64,000 nucleotides of DNA. Origin: Rubrivivax sp. (lineage in GTDB: Bacteria; Pseudomonadota; Gammaproteobacteria; Burkholderiales; Burkholderiaceae_C). The DNA is taken from the NCBI GenBank assembly GCA_030653385.1, contig JAURZM010000007.1, positions 1 through 64,000 on the forward strand, given 5' to 3'. Positions 56,190-64,000 of this stretch are shown here, in pieces; positions within the stretch are counted from its first letter, which is position 1, and every line of letters starts with the position of its first letter. The notes beneath the pieces are model-generated. The model made no database searches, had not been told where the DNA came from, and saw only the letters and a program-made list of their open reading frames with translations. The position numbers and the translations under genes are program-made.

Positions 56190-57281
56190 TCAGTTCACGC
56201 CGGCAGCCGCAGCCACGGCACCAGGGTCCACACCCAGGCTGCGCGCGGCTTCCAGGATCTCGCCCCAGGTGGTGTTGTCCACCACCACGCCGGCTTGGGT
56301 GCGCGCCGCGCGATAGCTGCGTTCGGCATCACCGGCCACCTGAACGGCCCCGAAACCTTCACGCGCAGGGCTGGCCTGCACCCAGTCCAGGAAGGCCTGC
56401 GCCTGGTCTTCGAAGGCTGCCGTGCCGCCCAGCGCGGCCGGGTCCAGCAACACACTGAACATGCCGTTGAGCACGCGCATGCGGCCGTCGGCAGGTTCGT
56501 GGCAGGTCAGGCCCGCGGCCAATGCACCGCCCAGCAGTTCGCACATCAGCGCCAGGCCGTAACCCTTGTGGCCACCGAGTTCGCCGCCGAAGGTGAGCAG
56601 CGCGCCGAAGGGCGGCACCACGGTGTAACGCGGATTGGTGGTGGGCTGGCCTCGGTCGTCGATCAGCTGGCCGGCTTCGACCGCGACGCCCTTGTTGTGC
56701 GCGACGCGGGTTTTGCCCTGCGCGATGGCGCTGGTCGCAAAGTCCAGGATCACCGGCGGCCGCCCCGGCAGCGGCACACCAGCGCAGAAGGGGTTGGTGC
56801 CGAAGCGCGCGTCGGCACCACCGTGCGGTGCCACGATGGCACGTGAGATGACGTTGACGAAGTGCATCGATACCAGACCGGCGGCCGCCGCCTGTTCGGC
56901 CCAGGCGCCGATGCGGCCCAGGTGGTGGGCATTGCCCAGCGCCACGATGCAGCTGCCACGTGCCTGCGCACGTTCGATGCCCAGCGCCATGGCCTGCGCG
57001 CCCACCACCTGGCCGAAGCCGGCCTGGCCGTCCAGGCGCAGCAGCGTGCCGCTGTCGAGCACCACACGCACGCCGGTGTTGGGACTGAGGCCCCCTTCGA
57101 GGAAGGACTTCGCATAACGCGGCAGCATGCCGATGCCATGCGAATCGTGGCCCGTCAGGTTGGCGTCGATCAGGTTGCAGACCACCGCCTCCACTTCATC
57201 GGGCTGGCTGCCAAAGCCGCGCACCAGCAGTCGCATGGCGTCTTGCAGGTGGGTCAGGGAAATCAGGTGCATGTCGCTCAT
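56190..57281 (-). CDS. Ldh family (malate/L-lactate/ureidoglycolate-type) NAD(P)-dependent oxidoreductase
   Basis: A 363-residue protein of the family that also holds YiaK and YbiC-type 2-keto acid reductases. Seen are DANLTGHDSHGIGMLPRY (catalytic His in DSHG), GNAHHLGRIGAWAEQA, RFGTNPFCAGVP, DFATSAIAQGKTRVA and GGHKGYGLALMCELLGGAL. It would reduce or oxidise a 2-keto/2-hydroxy sugar acid. It is the distal gene of the minus-strand branch of the aldarate cluster, 190 bases downstream of the RraA-like gene, and lies tail-to-tail with the dehydratase gene. Confidence 0.9.
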   Translation of the reverse strand: MSDMHLISLTHLQDAMRLLVRGFGSQPDEVEAVVCNLIDANLTGHDSHGIGMLPRYAKSFLEGGLSPNTGVRVVLDSGTLLRLDGQAGFGQVVGAQAMALGIERAQARGSCIVALGNAHHLGRIGAWAEQAAAAGLVSMHFVNVISRAIVAPHGGADARFGTNPFCAGVPLPGRPPVILDFATSAIAQGKTRVAHNKGVAVEAGQLIDDRGQPTTNPRYTVVPPFGALLTFGGELGGHKGYGLALMCELLGGALAAGLTCHEPADGRMRVLNGMFSVLLDPAALGGTAAFEDQAQAFLDWVQASPAREGFGAVQVAGDAERSYRAARTQAGVVVDNTTWGEILEAARSLGVDPGAVAAAAGVN

Positions 57282-57471
57282 TGGGAAGTCAGCTTTCGAT
57301 GGGCTCAGTCGCCCTTGATCTGGGCCGGTGCGTAGAAGCCGAACAGGGGTAAAGCCGGCTTTTCGCCGGGGTCGGTCCGGGCAGTGTGGGCACCTTCGTC
57401 GACGTGGGCCATCCGTTCAAACGCGGACCACGAACAGGGTCGGGGGTGGGTGCCGGCGCACCCGCCCGCCT
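57282..57471. other. Intergenic region, no gene seen
   Basis: A 190-base gap between two minus-strand genes. It has a weak inverted repeat around 57352-57371 (AAGCCGGC/GCCGG) without a T-run. It may hold a promoter for the Ldh-type gene. Confidence 0.4.
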
Positions 57472-58194
57472 TCAGCGCCCCTTCGCCACGCGCCAGGCCG
57501 CAAACTCGGTGCGGCTGCTCTCGTCGGTGGGCGGGTACAGCCCCAGGATGCCGCGCCCCTCGTTGACCTTCTCGATCACGAAGTCCTCGAAGGCCGTCAT
57601 CTCCACCGCTTCGGCGGCCACTTCGTCGGCAATGCCCGCCGGGATCACGACCACGCCTTCGGCATCACCCACCACGATGTCGCCCGGCCACACCGGTGCG
57701 TCGCCGCAGCCGATGGGCACGTTGATGTCCAGCGCCTGGTGCACCGTCAGGTTGGTGGGTGCGCTGGGGCGCTGGTGGTAGGCGGGGAAAGGCAGCTGCG
57801 CAATCTCGGGGCTGTCGCGGAAGCCGCCGTCGGTGACGATACCGGCCACACCGCGTTTCATCAGGCGTGTGACCAGGATGCCACCCGCCGAAGCCGCGCG
57901 CGCGTCCTTGCGGCTGTCGATCACGAACACCGCCCCTTCGGGGCACTCTTCCACGGCCTTGCGCTGCGGGTGCGCGCGGTCCTGGAACACGCTGATCTGG
58001 TTCAGGTCTTCACGCGCCGGGATGTAGCGCAGCGTGTAGGCCGGGCCCACCATATTGGGTAAGGGCTGCGCAGTCATGTCACGCACGGGTCGCACGCCCT
58101 GGATGAACTGGTTGCGCAGGCCGCGCTTGAAGAGCGCGGTGCACAGCGTGGCGGTGCTCACGCCCATCAGTTGCTCTTGGGTCTTGGGGTTCAT
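57472..58194 (-). CDS. RraA-fold protein (class II pyruvate aldolase-like), first copy
   Basis: A 240-residue member of the RraA/HMG-aldolase family. The active-site loop GGILVTRLMKRGVAGIVTDGGFRDSPEI carries the Arg-Asp pair (FRD) that binds pyruvate-type substrates and the metal; WPGDIVVGDAEGVVVIP follows. Related enzymes retro-aldol cleave 4-hydroxy-2-keto acids to pyruvate, so it may split the keto-deoxy acids made here. It lies eight bases downstream of the IlvD-type gene. Confidence 0.87.
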   Translation of the reverse strand: MNPKTQEQLMGVSTATLCTALFKRGLRNQFIQGVRPVRDMTAQPLPNMVGPAYTLRYIPAREDLNQISVFQDRAHPQRKAVEECPEGAVFVIDSRKDARAASAGGILVTRLMKRGVAGIVTDGGFRDSPEIAQLPFPAYHQRPSAPTNLTVHQALDINVPIGCGDAPVWPGDIVVGDAEGVVVIPAGIADEVAAEAVEMTAFEDFVIEKVNEGRGILGLYPPTDESSRTEFAAWRVAKGR

Positions 58195-58202
58195 GGTGTG
58201 TT

Positions 58203-59939
58203 TCAGTAGATGACCGGCTCCGGCACCGGTGCGCCGAAGCTGGTTTCCAGGAAGTCGAAGTCACAGCCTTCATTGGCCTGCAGGATGTGCTGCCCGAACA
58301 TCCAGCCGTAGCCGCGTTCGTAGCGGCGTGGCAGCGGCTTCCACGCGGCCTGTCGGCGCGCGAATTCGGCGTCGTCGATGTTCAGGTGGATGCGGCGCGC
58401 GGGCACGTCCACCGTGATGGTGTCGCCGGTCTGCACCAAGGCCAGCGGGCCGCCCACGTAGGCCTCGGGCGAACAGTGCAGCAGGCAGCCGCCGTAGCTG
58501 GTGCCGCTCATGCGGGCGTCGCTCAGGCGCAGCATGTCCTTCACGCCGGCTTTCAGCAGCTTGGTGGGAATGGGCAACATGCCCCACTCGGGCATGCCGG
58601 CGCCCTGGGGGCCGGCGTTGCGCAGCACCAGGATGTCGTCGCCGGTGACGTCCAGATCGGGGTCGTCGACGGCCTTCTTCAGCGCCGGGTAGTCATCGAA
58701 CACCAGCGCGCGGCCGGTGTGCTGCAGCAGGTGCGGCGCGCAGGCGCTGGGTTTGATGACCACACCGTCGGGCGCCAGGTTGCCACGCAGCACCGCCAGT
58801 GCACCTTCGGCGTAGATGGGGTTCGACAGCGGCCGGATGACATCGTCGTTGTAGACCTGCGCACCTTCGATGTTCTGCGCCACCGTCTGGCCGTTGACCG
58901 TCAACGCATCGGTGTGCAGGTGCTCCTGCATCGTGGCCATCAGCGCGGGCATGCCGCCGGCGTAGTAGAAGTCTTCCATCAGGTACTTCTCGCCGCTGGG
59001 CCGGATGTTGGCGATGACACCCACGCGCCGGCTGGCGGCGTCGAAGTCGTCCAACGTCACCGCATGCCCCGCACGGCGGCTGATGGCCACCAGGTGGATG
59101 ATCGCGTTGGTGCTGCAGCCCATCGCCATGGCCACGTTGATGCCGTTGTCGAAGCTCTTGCGCGACAGCATCTTCGCGGGTGTCAGGTCATCCCACACCA
59201 TCTGCACGATGCGCCGGCCGCAATCGGCGGCCATGCGGATGTGGTTGGCGTCCGCCGCCGGGATGCTGCTGGCACCGGGCAGCGTGAAGCCGATGGCTTC
59301 GGCAATGCCCATCATCGTGGCCGCCGTGCCCATCGTCATGCAGGTGCCATGGCTGCGTGCGATGCCGGCTTCCATCTCCTGCCAGGCTTGATCGGACAAA
59401 CGCCCCGCACGGCGTTCGTCCCAGTACTTGAAGGCGTCGCTGCCGCTGCCCAGCACCTGGCCTTTCCAGTTGCCACGCAGCATCGGGCCGGCGGGCAGGT
59501 AGATGCAGGGCAGGCCCATGCTCAGCGCGCCCATCAGCAGGCCGGGTGTGGTCTTGTCGCAGCCGCCCATCAGCACCGCGCCGTCCACCGGATGCGACCG
59601 CAAAAGTTCCTCGGTTTCCATGGCCAGGAAGTTGCGATACAGCATGGTGGTGGGCTTCACCATGCTTTCGCTCAGGCTGATGGCCGGCAGCTCCAGCGGA
59701 AAACCACCGGCCTGCAGCACACCGCGTTTCACGTCGTCCACACGCTGCTTGAAGTGGGCGTGGCACTGGTTGGCGTCGCTCCAGGTGTTGACGATGGCGA
59801 TGATGGGTTTGCCCACCCAGTCGGCCGGGCCGTAGCCCATCTGCATGACACGGCTGCGGTGGCCGAAGCTGCGGAAGTCGTCGGGTGCAAACCAGCGGGC
59901 GCTGCGCAGGTCTTCGGCCTTTTTTTGGCTGGCATTCAT
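58203..59939 (-). CDS. IlvD/Edd family dehydratase (sugar-acid type)
   Basis: A 578-residue iron-sulfur dehydratase. The cluster cysteines are in LMGGCDKTTPGLLMGAL and SHGTCMTMGTAATMMG; other family segments are IIAIVNTWSDANQCHAHF, PLELPAISLSESM and RLSDARMSGTSYGGCLLHCSPEA. Length and sequence style fit the L-arabinonate/D-xylonate group rather than biosynthetic IlvD (about 615). It would convert an aldonate to 2-keto-3-deoxy acid. The ATG at 59939 overlaps the stop of the aldehyde dehydrogenase (ATGA). Confidence 0.93.
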   Translation of the reverse strand: MNASQKKAEDLRSARWFAPDDFRSFGHRSRVMQMGYGPADWVGKPIIAIVNTWSDANQCHAHFKQRVDDVKRGVLQAGGFPLELPAISLSESMVKPTTMLYRNFLAMETEELLRSHPVDGAVLMGGCDKTTPGLLMGALSMGLPCIYLPAGPMLRGNWKGQVLGSGSDAFKYWDERRAGRLSDQAWQEMEAGIARSHGTCMTMGTAATMMGIAEAIGFTLPGASSIPAADANHIRMAADCGRRIVQMVWDDLTPAKMLSRKSFDNGINVAMAMGCSTNAIIHLVAISRRAGHAVTLDDFDAASRRVGVIANIRPSGEKYLMEDFYYAGGMPALMATMQEHLHTDALTVNGQTVAQNIEGAQVYNDDVIRPLSNPIYAEGALAVLRGNLAPDGVVIKPSACAPHLLQHTGRALVFDDYPALKKAVDDPDLDVTGDDILVLRNAGPQGAGMPEWGMLPIPTKLLKAGVKDMLRLSDARMSGTSYGGCLLHCSPEAYVGGPLALVQTGDTITVDVPARRIHLNIDDAEFARRQAAWKPLPRRYERGYGWMFGQHILQANEGCDFDFLETSFGAPVPEPVIY

Positions 59940-61354
59940 GCCTGGCCTTTGGCTTGCACCAACCAAGGCGGTGCATCCTGCAGCGCCACCGGGCGCAGGA
60001 AACGGTCCATCGCGGCGTAACCCACGCTGGTGCTGAAGGCCTGCGTGGACGAAGGCCAGGGGCCACCGTGCTGCTGCGCGGCCGTCACGGCAACGCCGGT
60101 GGGCACGCCGGCAAACAGCACACGGCCTGCGATGCCCTGCGCGGCGCGCACCAGGCGGCGGTGGTCGGGGGTGTCGGTGTCGGCGCCCCACAAGGTGACC
60201 GTCAGGCTGCCTTGCACGGCACGCAGCACGGCCAACGATTCGTCGAAGGACTTCGTGCTCACCACCAGCGCGCTGGGGCCGAACACTTCGTCGTGCAAGG
60301 CCTCGCTGCCGATGAAGGTGGGCGCGTCGGTGACAAACAGGCGTGGCTGCGGTGTGGCGGCCGATGCGTCACCGGCCACGCGGGTCTGCACACCGGTGTG
60401 GCCCTGCACACGCGCTGCGCCGGCTTCGAAGTTGGCGCGGATGCCGTCGTGCAGCATGGCGTGCGGTTTGGCCGCCGACAGTGCTTCCGCCAGCTGTTGC
60501 ACGAAGGCCTGCGAAGCCGCGTCGTCCTGCACGATCACCACCCCCGGGCTGGTGCAGAACTGGCCACAACCCAGCGTGATGCTGCCGGCCAGCGCCGTGG
60601 CCAGCGCAGCACCGTTGGCGGCCAGTGCCGAAGGCAGCGCCACCACCGGGTTGATGGAACCCAGTTCACCGTAAAAAGGAATCGGCCGCGGTCGCGCATT
60701 CGCTTCGCGCTGCAAGGCCGCACCGCCCTTGAACGAACCCGTGAAGGCCACCGCTTCGATGGCCGGGTTTCGCACCAGCGCCACGCCCACCGAAACACCC
60801 GCGCCCTGCACCAGCTGCAAGGTGCCGTCGGGCAGGCCCAGCGCGGCAACCACGGCCACCGCCAGGTCGAAGGTGGCGCGCGACAGCTGCGGGTGGACCG
60901 GGTGGGCCTTGATCACCACCGGGCAGCCGGCGGCCAGCGCCGACGCGGTGTCGCCGCCCAGCACCGAAAACGCAAAGGGGAAGTTGCTGGCCGCGAACAT
61001 GGCCACCGGGCCCAGCGGCACACGTGCCCGTGCCAGGCGCGGCCGGCCGGCGGGGGGTGCACCGGCCACCGCCGCGTCTTCGCTGAAGGCCAGGTGGGCG
61101 CCGGCCTCCACCTGGTCGGCAAAACCGCGCAGCTGAAAACACGTGCGGTCGAGTTCGCCGTTCAGGCGCACCGGGCCCAGGTGCGATTCGCTGTCGGCCA
61201 GCGGCACCAGCGTGTCGCGTGCACCTTCGAGTGCGGTGGCCAGGCCACGCAGCAGCGCGGCCCTTTGTGCGGCCGTGGTGGCTGCCAGCGTGTCGGCGGC
61301 GGCAGCGGCGTGTGTGCAGGCCTGGTCGATGTCGGCCGGTGTGCTGTCGTTCAT
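59936..61354 (-). CDS. Aldehyde dehydrogenase, 2,5-dioxovalerate (alpha-ketoglutarate semialdehyde) type
   Basis: A 472-residue NAD(P)-dependent enzyme that would oxidise alpha-ketoglutarate semialdehyde to 2-oxoglutarate, the last step of non-phosphorylating pentonate/aldarate routes. It shows PLGPVAMFAASNFPFAFSV, PVVIKAHPVHP, AFTGSFKGGAAL, YGELGSINPVVALP and the catalytic cysteine in GCGQFCTSPGVV. The NFPFAF and SINPV signatures are those of the KGSADH group. The ATG at 61354 overlaps the SnoaL-like stop by four bases. Confidence 0.92.
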   Translation of the reverse strand: MNDSTPADIDQACTHAAAAADTLAATTAAQRAALLRGLATALEGARDTLVPLADSESHLGPVRLNGELDRTCFQLRGFADQVEAGAHLAFSEDAAVAGAPPAGRPRLARARVPLGPVAMFAASNFPFAFSVLGGDTASALAAGCPVVIKAHPVHPQLSRATFDLAVAVVAALGLPDGTLQLVQGAGVSVGVALVRNPAIEAVAFTGSFKGGAALQREANARPRPIPFYGELGSINPVVALPSALAANGAALATALAGSITLGCGQFCTSPGVVIVQDDAASQAFVQQLAEALSAAKPHAMLHDGIRANFEAGAARVQGHTGVQTRVAGDASAATPQPRLFVTDAPTFIGSEALHDEVFGPSALVVSTKSFDESLAVLRAVQGSLTVTLWGADTDTPDHRRLVRAAQGIAGRVLFAGVPTGVAVTAAQQHGGPWPSSTQAFSTSVGYAAMDRFLRPVALQDAPPWLVQAKGQA

Positions 61355-61788
61355 GGTGTGGTGTTCCAGTTCAGGTGGTAGCCGCGGCCAGCGTAGTCGA
61401 AGTCCACCAGCTCGCCGATGGGCGTGTCCTTCACGGCGGGCGCAGCGTAGTAGGCACGGATCTCGCTGATCAGGCCCGTGGCCGCGTCGAACACATACCA
61501 CTCGTCGCCGCGCTGCGCGGTGCCGGTGTTGCGCTTCCAGTGGGTCCATTCGATGACCGCTTCGTCACCGCTGACCAGCACTTTTTCGATGGTCCACTGG
61601 CTGCCCAGGTTCTGCACGCACCACACCCACTTGTCGGCAATGGTGTGCGCGCCGCGCCAGGGAATGTCGGGCAGGCCGGGTGGGAAGTAGTGCACCGCAT
61701 CGGGTGTGAAGCAGCTCAGCAGAGCGGTGTGGTCACCCGCGTTGCAGGCGTCGAAGTAGCGACGGATGGTGGTTTCGTGTGCGTTCAT
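61351..61788 (-). CDS. SnoaL-like (NTF2-fold) protein
   Basis: A 145-residue protein with the cone-shaped NTF2 outline: TIRRYFDACNAGDHTALLSCFTPDAVHYFPPG near the start and ISEIRAYYAAPAV near the end. Members are isomerases, hydrolases or dehydratases of small polar molecules, or accessory subunits. Its tight coupling to the aldehyde dehydrogenase gene (ATGA overlap) suggests a role in the same pathway, possibly lactone or keto-sugar isomerisation (inference). Confidence 0.82.
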   Translation of the reverse strand: MNAHETTIRRYFDACNAGDHTALLSCFTPDAVHYFPPGLPDIPWRGAHTIADKWVWCVQNLGSQWTIEKVLVSGDEAVIEWTHWKRNTGTAQRGDEWYVFDAATGLISEIRAYYAAPAVKDTPIGELVDFDYAGRGYHLNWNTTP

Positions 61789-61801
61789 GGGGTCGAACCT
61801 T

Positions 61802-62575
61802 TCACAGCGGCGGCCGGCCCGCGGCCACCCAGTCCTTGTGTTGCTGGCGCGTGGCCGGGCTGGGTGGGTACAGCCCCCACAGCACCTCGCCCTTGCGCAG
61901 GCGTGCGGCCAGGTAGGCCTCGATGTCGTCCTGCGCTTCGCACAGGTCGGCCATTTCTTCGGCCAGGTGCGCGGGCACGACGCTGACGTTGTCGGCGTCG
62001 CCGTGGATCACGTCACCCGGGTACACCGCCACACCGGCACACGACACCGGCACCTGCAGGTCGGCCACGTGGTGGTAACTCAGACGTGTGGTGGCCGTGA
62101 CGGCGGCACACCAGGTGGGAAAGTCCATGCGCGCCAGTTCGCTGCCGTCGCGGAAGGCGCCGTCGGTGATGACGGCCCGCGCACCGCGCAGCTGCATGCG
62201 TGTGACGAGCATATTGCCCATGCTGGCGGCCGATGTGTCGCGGCGGCTGTCGATGACCATCACGTCGCCCGCTGCCACCTGTTCCACCCCCACCCACTGC
62301 AGGTTGTCGGCGTTGGGCGTGGTGGTCAGCGTGGCGTAGGTGTCGATGTCTTCGCGCGCCGGGATGAAACGCATCGTGTAGGCGCGCCCGGCAAAGGGCT
62401 TGATGCTGGCCTGCAAGGGCCGCAGGCCGGTCAGCACCGGTTGGCGAAAACCCTTCTTGAACAGCTGCGTGGTGAGCGAACCGCTGCTGATGCGGGCCAG
62501 GCGGTCGAGCACGCTGTCGCTGACACGCAAGGTCTCGCGCGCAGGTGGCGGGGTGGGCGTGAAGGGGGTGTCCAT
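61802..62575 (-). CDS. RraA-fold protein (class II pyruvate aldolase-like), second copy
   Basis: A 257-residue paralogue of the protein at 57.5-58.2 kb: it shares the layout AYTMRFIPAREDID, VMVIDSRRDTSAASMGNMLVTRMQLRGARAVITDGAFRDGSEL and YPGDVIHGDADNVSVVP. It keeps the FRD active-site pair. It is first in the minus-strand operon and divergent from the IclR regulator, with 109 bases between starts. Having two divergent copies in one cluster suggests different substrates, or a hetero-oligomer. Confidence 0.87.
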   Translation of the reverse strand: MDTPFTPTPPPARETLRVSDSVLDRLARISSGSLTTQLFKKGFRQPVLTGLRPLQASIKPFAGRAYTMRFIPAREDIDTYATLTTTPNADNLQWVGVEQVAAGDVMVIDSRRDTSAASMGNMLVTRMQLRGARAVITDGAFRDGSELARMDFPTWCAAVTATTRLSYHHVADLQVPVSCAGVAVYPGDVIHGDADNVSVVPAHLAEEMADLCEAQDDIEAYLAARLRKGEVLWGLYPPSPATRQQHKDWVAAGRPPL

Positions 62576-62666
62576 GTTCCGGATGCTGGGACGAAGTGGC
62601 TGCAGCCGCATGCTAGGCCTGGGCCTGCTGCGCACCAAGCGGCGTACAGTGGCCGGCCCTGTCGCC

Positions 62667-62684
62667 GTTCCACCATCTGGGAAC
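62667..62684. promoter_or_regulatory. Candidate autoregulatory operator of the IclR-type regulator
   Basis: GTTCCACCATCTGGGAAC is an inverted repeat (arms GTTCC/GGAAC) directly abutting the ATG at 62685 and lying 92 bases before the divergent RraA-like gene. It shares GT-Y-CCA-S-CATCTGGGA with the palindrome at 52773-52788. IclR regulators often repress their own gene from such sites. Confidence 0.5.
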
Positions 62685-64000
62685 ATGAGCACCTCGAAAA
62701 CCCCTGCCGCCGAAGGCACCGCGTCGCTGGACAAGGCGCTGGACGTGCTGGACGCCGTGGGCAGCGCACCCGCCGGCCTGAGCCAGAACGAACTGGCCGT
62801 GCGCCTGAACCTGCCGCGCACCACGCTGTACCGCCTGCTGGGCACGCTGGTGACACGCGGCCTGCTGCGGCGCGACCCGCTGCGCCGTGTCTACGGCCTG
62901 GGCATGCGCTGTTTCGAATACGCGCGTGCCGCCTACGCCATGCCCGACCTGGTGGCTGCGGCGGGGGCCGAGCTGCGTGCGCTGCGCGACATGACCGGCG
63001 AAACCTGTTACCTGGCCGCCCGCGACGGCCTGGACGTGGTGGCGCTGGAACGCTGCGATGGCGCACACGGCCAGCGCAGCGCATCGGCCGTGGGCCAGCG
63101 CAAGCCGCTGCATTGCACCAGCCAGGGCAAGGCCATCCTGGCCGCGCTGCCGGCCGAAGAACGCGACGCGCTGGTGCGTGAACTGCCGATGACAGCGGTC
63201 ACGCCCCGCAGCATCACCGACCGCCGCCGCCTGCAGGCCGAACTGCGTGTGGCCGCCGCACGTGGCTGGGCCGTGGACGACGAAGAAATCGTGCCCGGTG
63301 TGCGCTGCTGCGGCGCCGCCATCGTCGACGCCGCAGGCCAGGTGCGCGGTGCCATCAGCGTGGCCGGGCCGGCCTTCCGGCTGACCAGCGAACGGGTCGA
63401 ACTGCTGGGGCCCGAGGTGGCCGAAGCCGCACGCCGCATCGGCGCGCAGTTGTCGGCCGCCGAACAGCCGCGGGTGGAAGGCGAAGCGCGGCTGGTCGGC
63501 GCGGCCTGGGCCTTCGAAGGCCGTTTCCCGTGCTGGTTGCCGGGTGCGTCGGCGCTGGTCTGGGCCGACACGCTGGGCCCCACCGTGCACCGCGCCAGCG
63601 CCGTCGGCGACGTGCTGCTGACCCAGGCCGACGCGCCGATCCAGGCCCTGTTGCCCTGGCACGAAGGGGCGGCTGCCGGTCAGACCGACGCCAGTGCCGT
63701 GCTCGCGCGCTGGGGCGGCGGCTGGCACCTTGTGCACAGCAACGGCGAGGTGCTGCCTGCCGAAGCTGCAATCTCGCCCGGCGCAGACAGCACGGCGGTG
63801 TGCATGCACCCCGACGGCAGCATCTGGGCCTGCCTGCCCGCCGGTGGCCGCTGGCGCGTGGCCCCCGTGCACGCGGCGAGCGGCGCACGAGGCAGTGCCG
63901 GTTCGCTGGGCTGGGATGTGCCCGAGCCCGCATCCGACATGGCCTGGGACCCGACCGGCGCGGTGTTGCACCTGGCCTGCGCCGGCAGCGGCAGCCTGTG
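62685..64000 (+). CDS. IclR-family regulator fused to an SMP-30/gluconolactonase-like C-terminal region (cut by window edge)
   Basis: The frame is open from the ATG at 62685 to the window end (438 codons so far). Residues about 10-75 form the IclR winged helix (ALDVLDAVGSAPAGLSQNELAVRLNLPRTTLYRLLGTLV), and 85-260 the ligand-binding domain (GETCYLAARDG, HCTSQGKAILAALP, VDDEEIVPGVRCCGAAI, GAISVAGPAFRLT). Normal IclR proteins end near 260. Here the chain goes on with EGRFPCWLPGASALVWADT and later AVCMHPDGSIWACLPAGGRW and DMAWDPTGAVLHLACAG, which look like beta-propeller blades of SMP-30/lactonase proteins. It probably senses a sugar-acid lactone and controls the aldarate cluster (inference). Confidence 0.82.
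   Translation, partial: MSTSKTPAAEGTASLDKALDVLDAVGSAPAGLSQNELAVRLNLPRTTLYRLLGTLVTRGLLRRDPLRRVYGLGMRCFEYARAAYAMPDLVAAAGAELRALRDMTGETCYLAARDGLDVVALERCDGAHGQRSASAVGQRKPLHCTSQGKAILAALPAEERDALVRELPMTAVTPRSITDRRRLQAELRVAAARGWAVDDEEIVPGVRCCGAAIVDAAGQVRGAISVAGPAFRLTSERVELLGPEVAEAARRIGAQLSAAEQPRVEGEARLVGAAWAFEGRFPCWLPGASALVWADTLGPTVHRASAVGDVLLTQADAPIQALLPWHEGAAAGQTDASAVLARWGGGWHLVHSNGEVLPAEAAISPGADSTAVCMHPDGSIWACLPAGGRWRVAPVHAASGARGSAGSLGWDVPEPASDMAWDPTGAVLHLACAGSGSL

Noticed and set aside
58287..60020. A 577-codon plus-strand frame over the IlvD-type gene
   Set aside because: Antisense to an intact iron-sulfur dehydratase; no motif of its own.

Overview
This 64 kb window is a stretch of GC-rich bacterial chromosome. 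It opens with the 5' end of a 16S rRNA gene on the minus strand whose sequence is betaproteobacterial. Together with the gene repertoire (Bug/TctC binding proteins, DUF1840, a bacterial SET protein, an incomplete PTS beside the rRNA operon) it suggests Burkholderiales, perhaps the Rubrivivax/Leptothrix/Ideonella branch; the exact genus is a guess. Coding density is very high, many genes overlap by 1-4 bases, and I see no transposase, prophage, CRISPR array or tRNA. The window looks like core chromosome carrying several metabolic modules.

Layout. 1-0.5 kb: 16S rRNA with its leader, boxA and promoter. 0.7-5 kb (minus): a regulatory-type PTS (EIIA-Man, HPr, enzyme I), an MFS transporter and a lipoprotein. 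5-12 kb: CoA transferase, a degenerate kinase/receiver-like protein, DUF4197, a thioredoxin-like lipoprotein, and ruvA and ruvB split by two opposite-strand copper-type genes. 11.7-16.8 kb (minus): an operon led by HD-GYP and PAS-GGDEF-EAL c-di-GMP proteins. 17-26.6 kb: DMT transporter, ABM/M20 peptidase pair, MaoC-like protein, a two-component system, an ECF sigma factor and a four-PAS hybrid kinase. 26.7-30.2 kb: GntR regulator facing a binding protein/intradiol dioxygenase/FAH-hydrolase operon. 30.5-35.2 kb: Kef-type antiporter, then hemerythrin, SpeD and a PAS-GGDEF protein. 35.4-48.6 kb: transketolase, GAPDH, a secreted subtilase with a GlyGly-CTERM-like tail, SPOR protein, BirA, SET methyltransferase, topoisomerase III, AEC transporter, ProA and LemA. 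48.6-52.7 kb: a sulfide-oxidation cluster. 52.9-64 kb: an aldarate (galactarate/L-talarate) catabolic cluster.

How the genes work together. The sulfur cluster is divergent. A minus-strand operon (metallo-hydrolase, thioredoxin-like protein, cytochrome c, ArsR repressor) faces cytochrome c plus the flavoprotein of flavocytochrome c sulfide dehydrogenase; the ArsR protein has cysteines that could make it a persulfide sensor. In the aldarate cluster, L-talarate/galactarate dehydratase, an IlvD/Edd dehydratase, a 2,5-dioxovalerate-type aldehyde dehydrogenase, two RraA-fold proteins, an Ldh-family oxidoreductase, a mannonate-dehydratase-like protein and a Bug binding protein would take sugar acids to central metabolism.

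The most unusual item is the cluster's regulator. It is an IclR protein continuing without a stop into a C-terminal region that resembles an SMP-30/gluconolactonase beta-propeller, cut by the window edge. Two palindromes sharing the core CATCTGGGA, one before the first plus-strand catabolic gene and one at the regulator's own start codon, are candidate operators. Function calls rest on motif and family recognition from the translated sequence; no database search was run.
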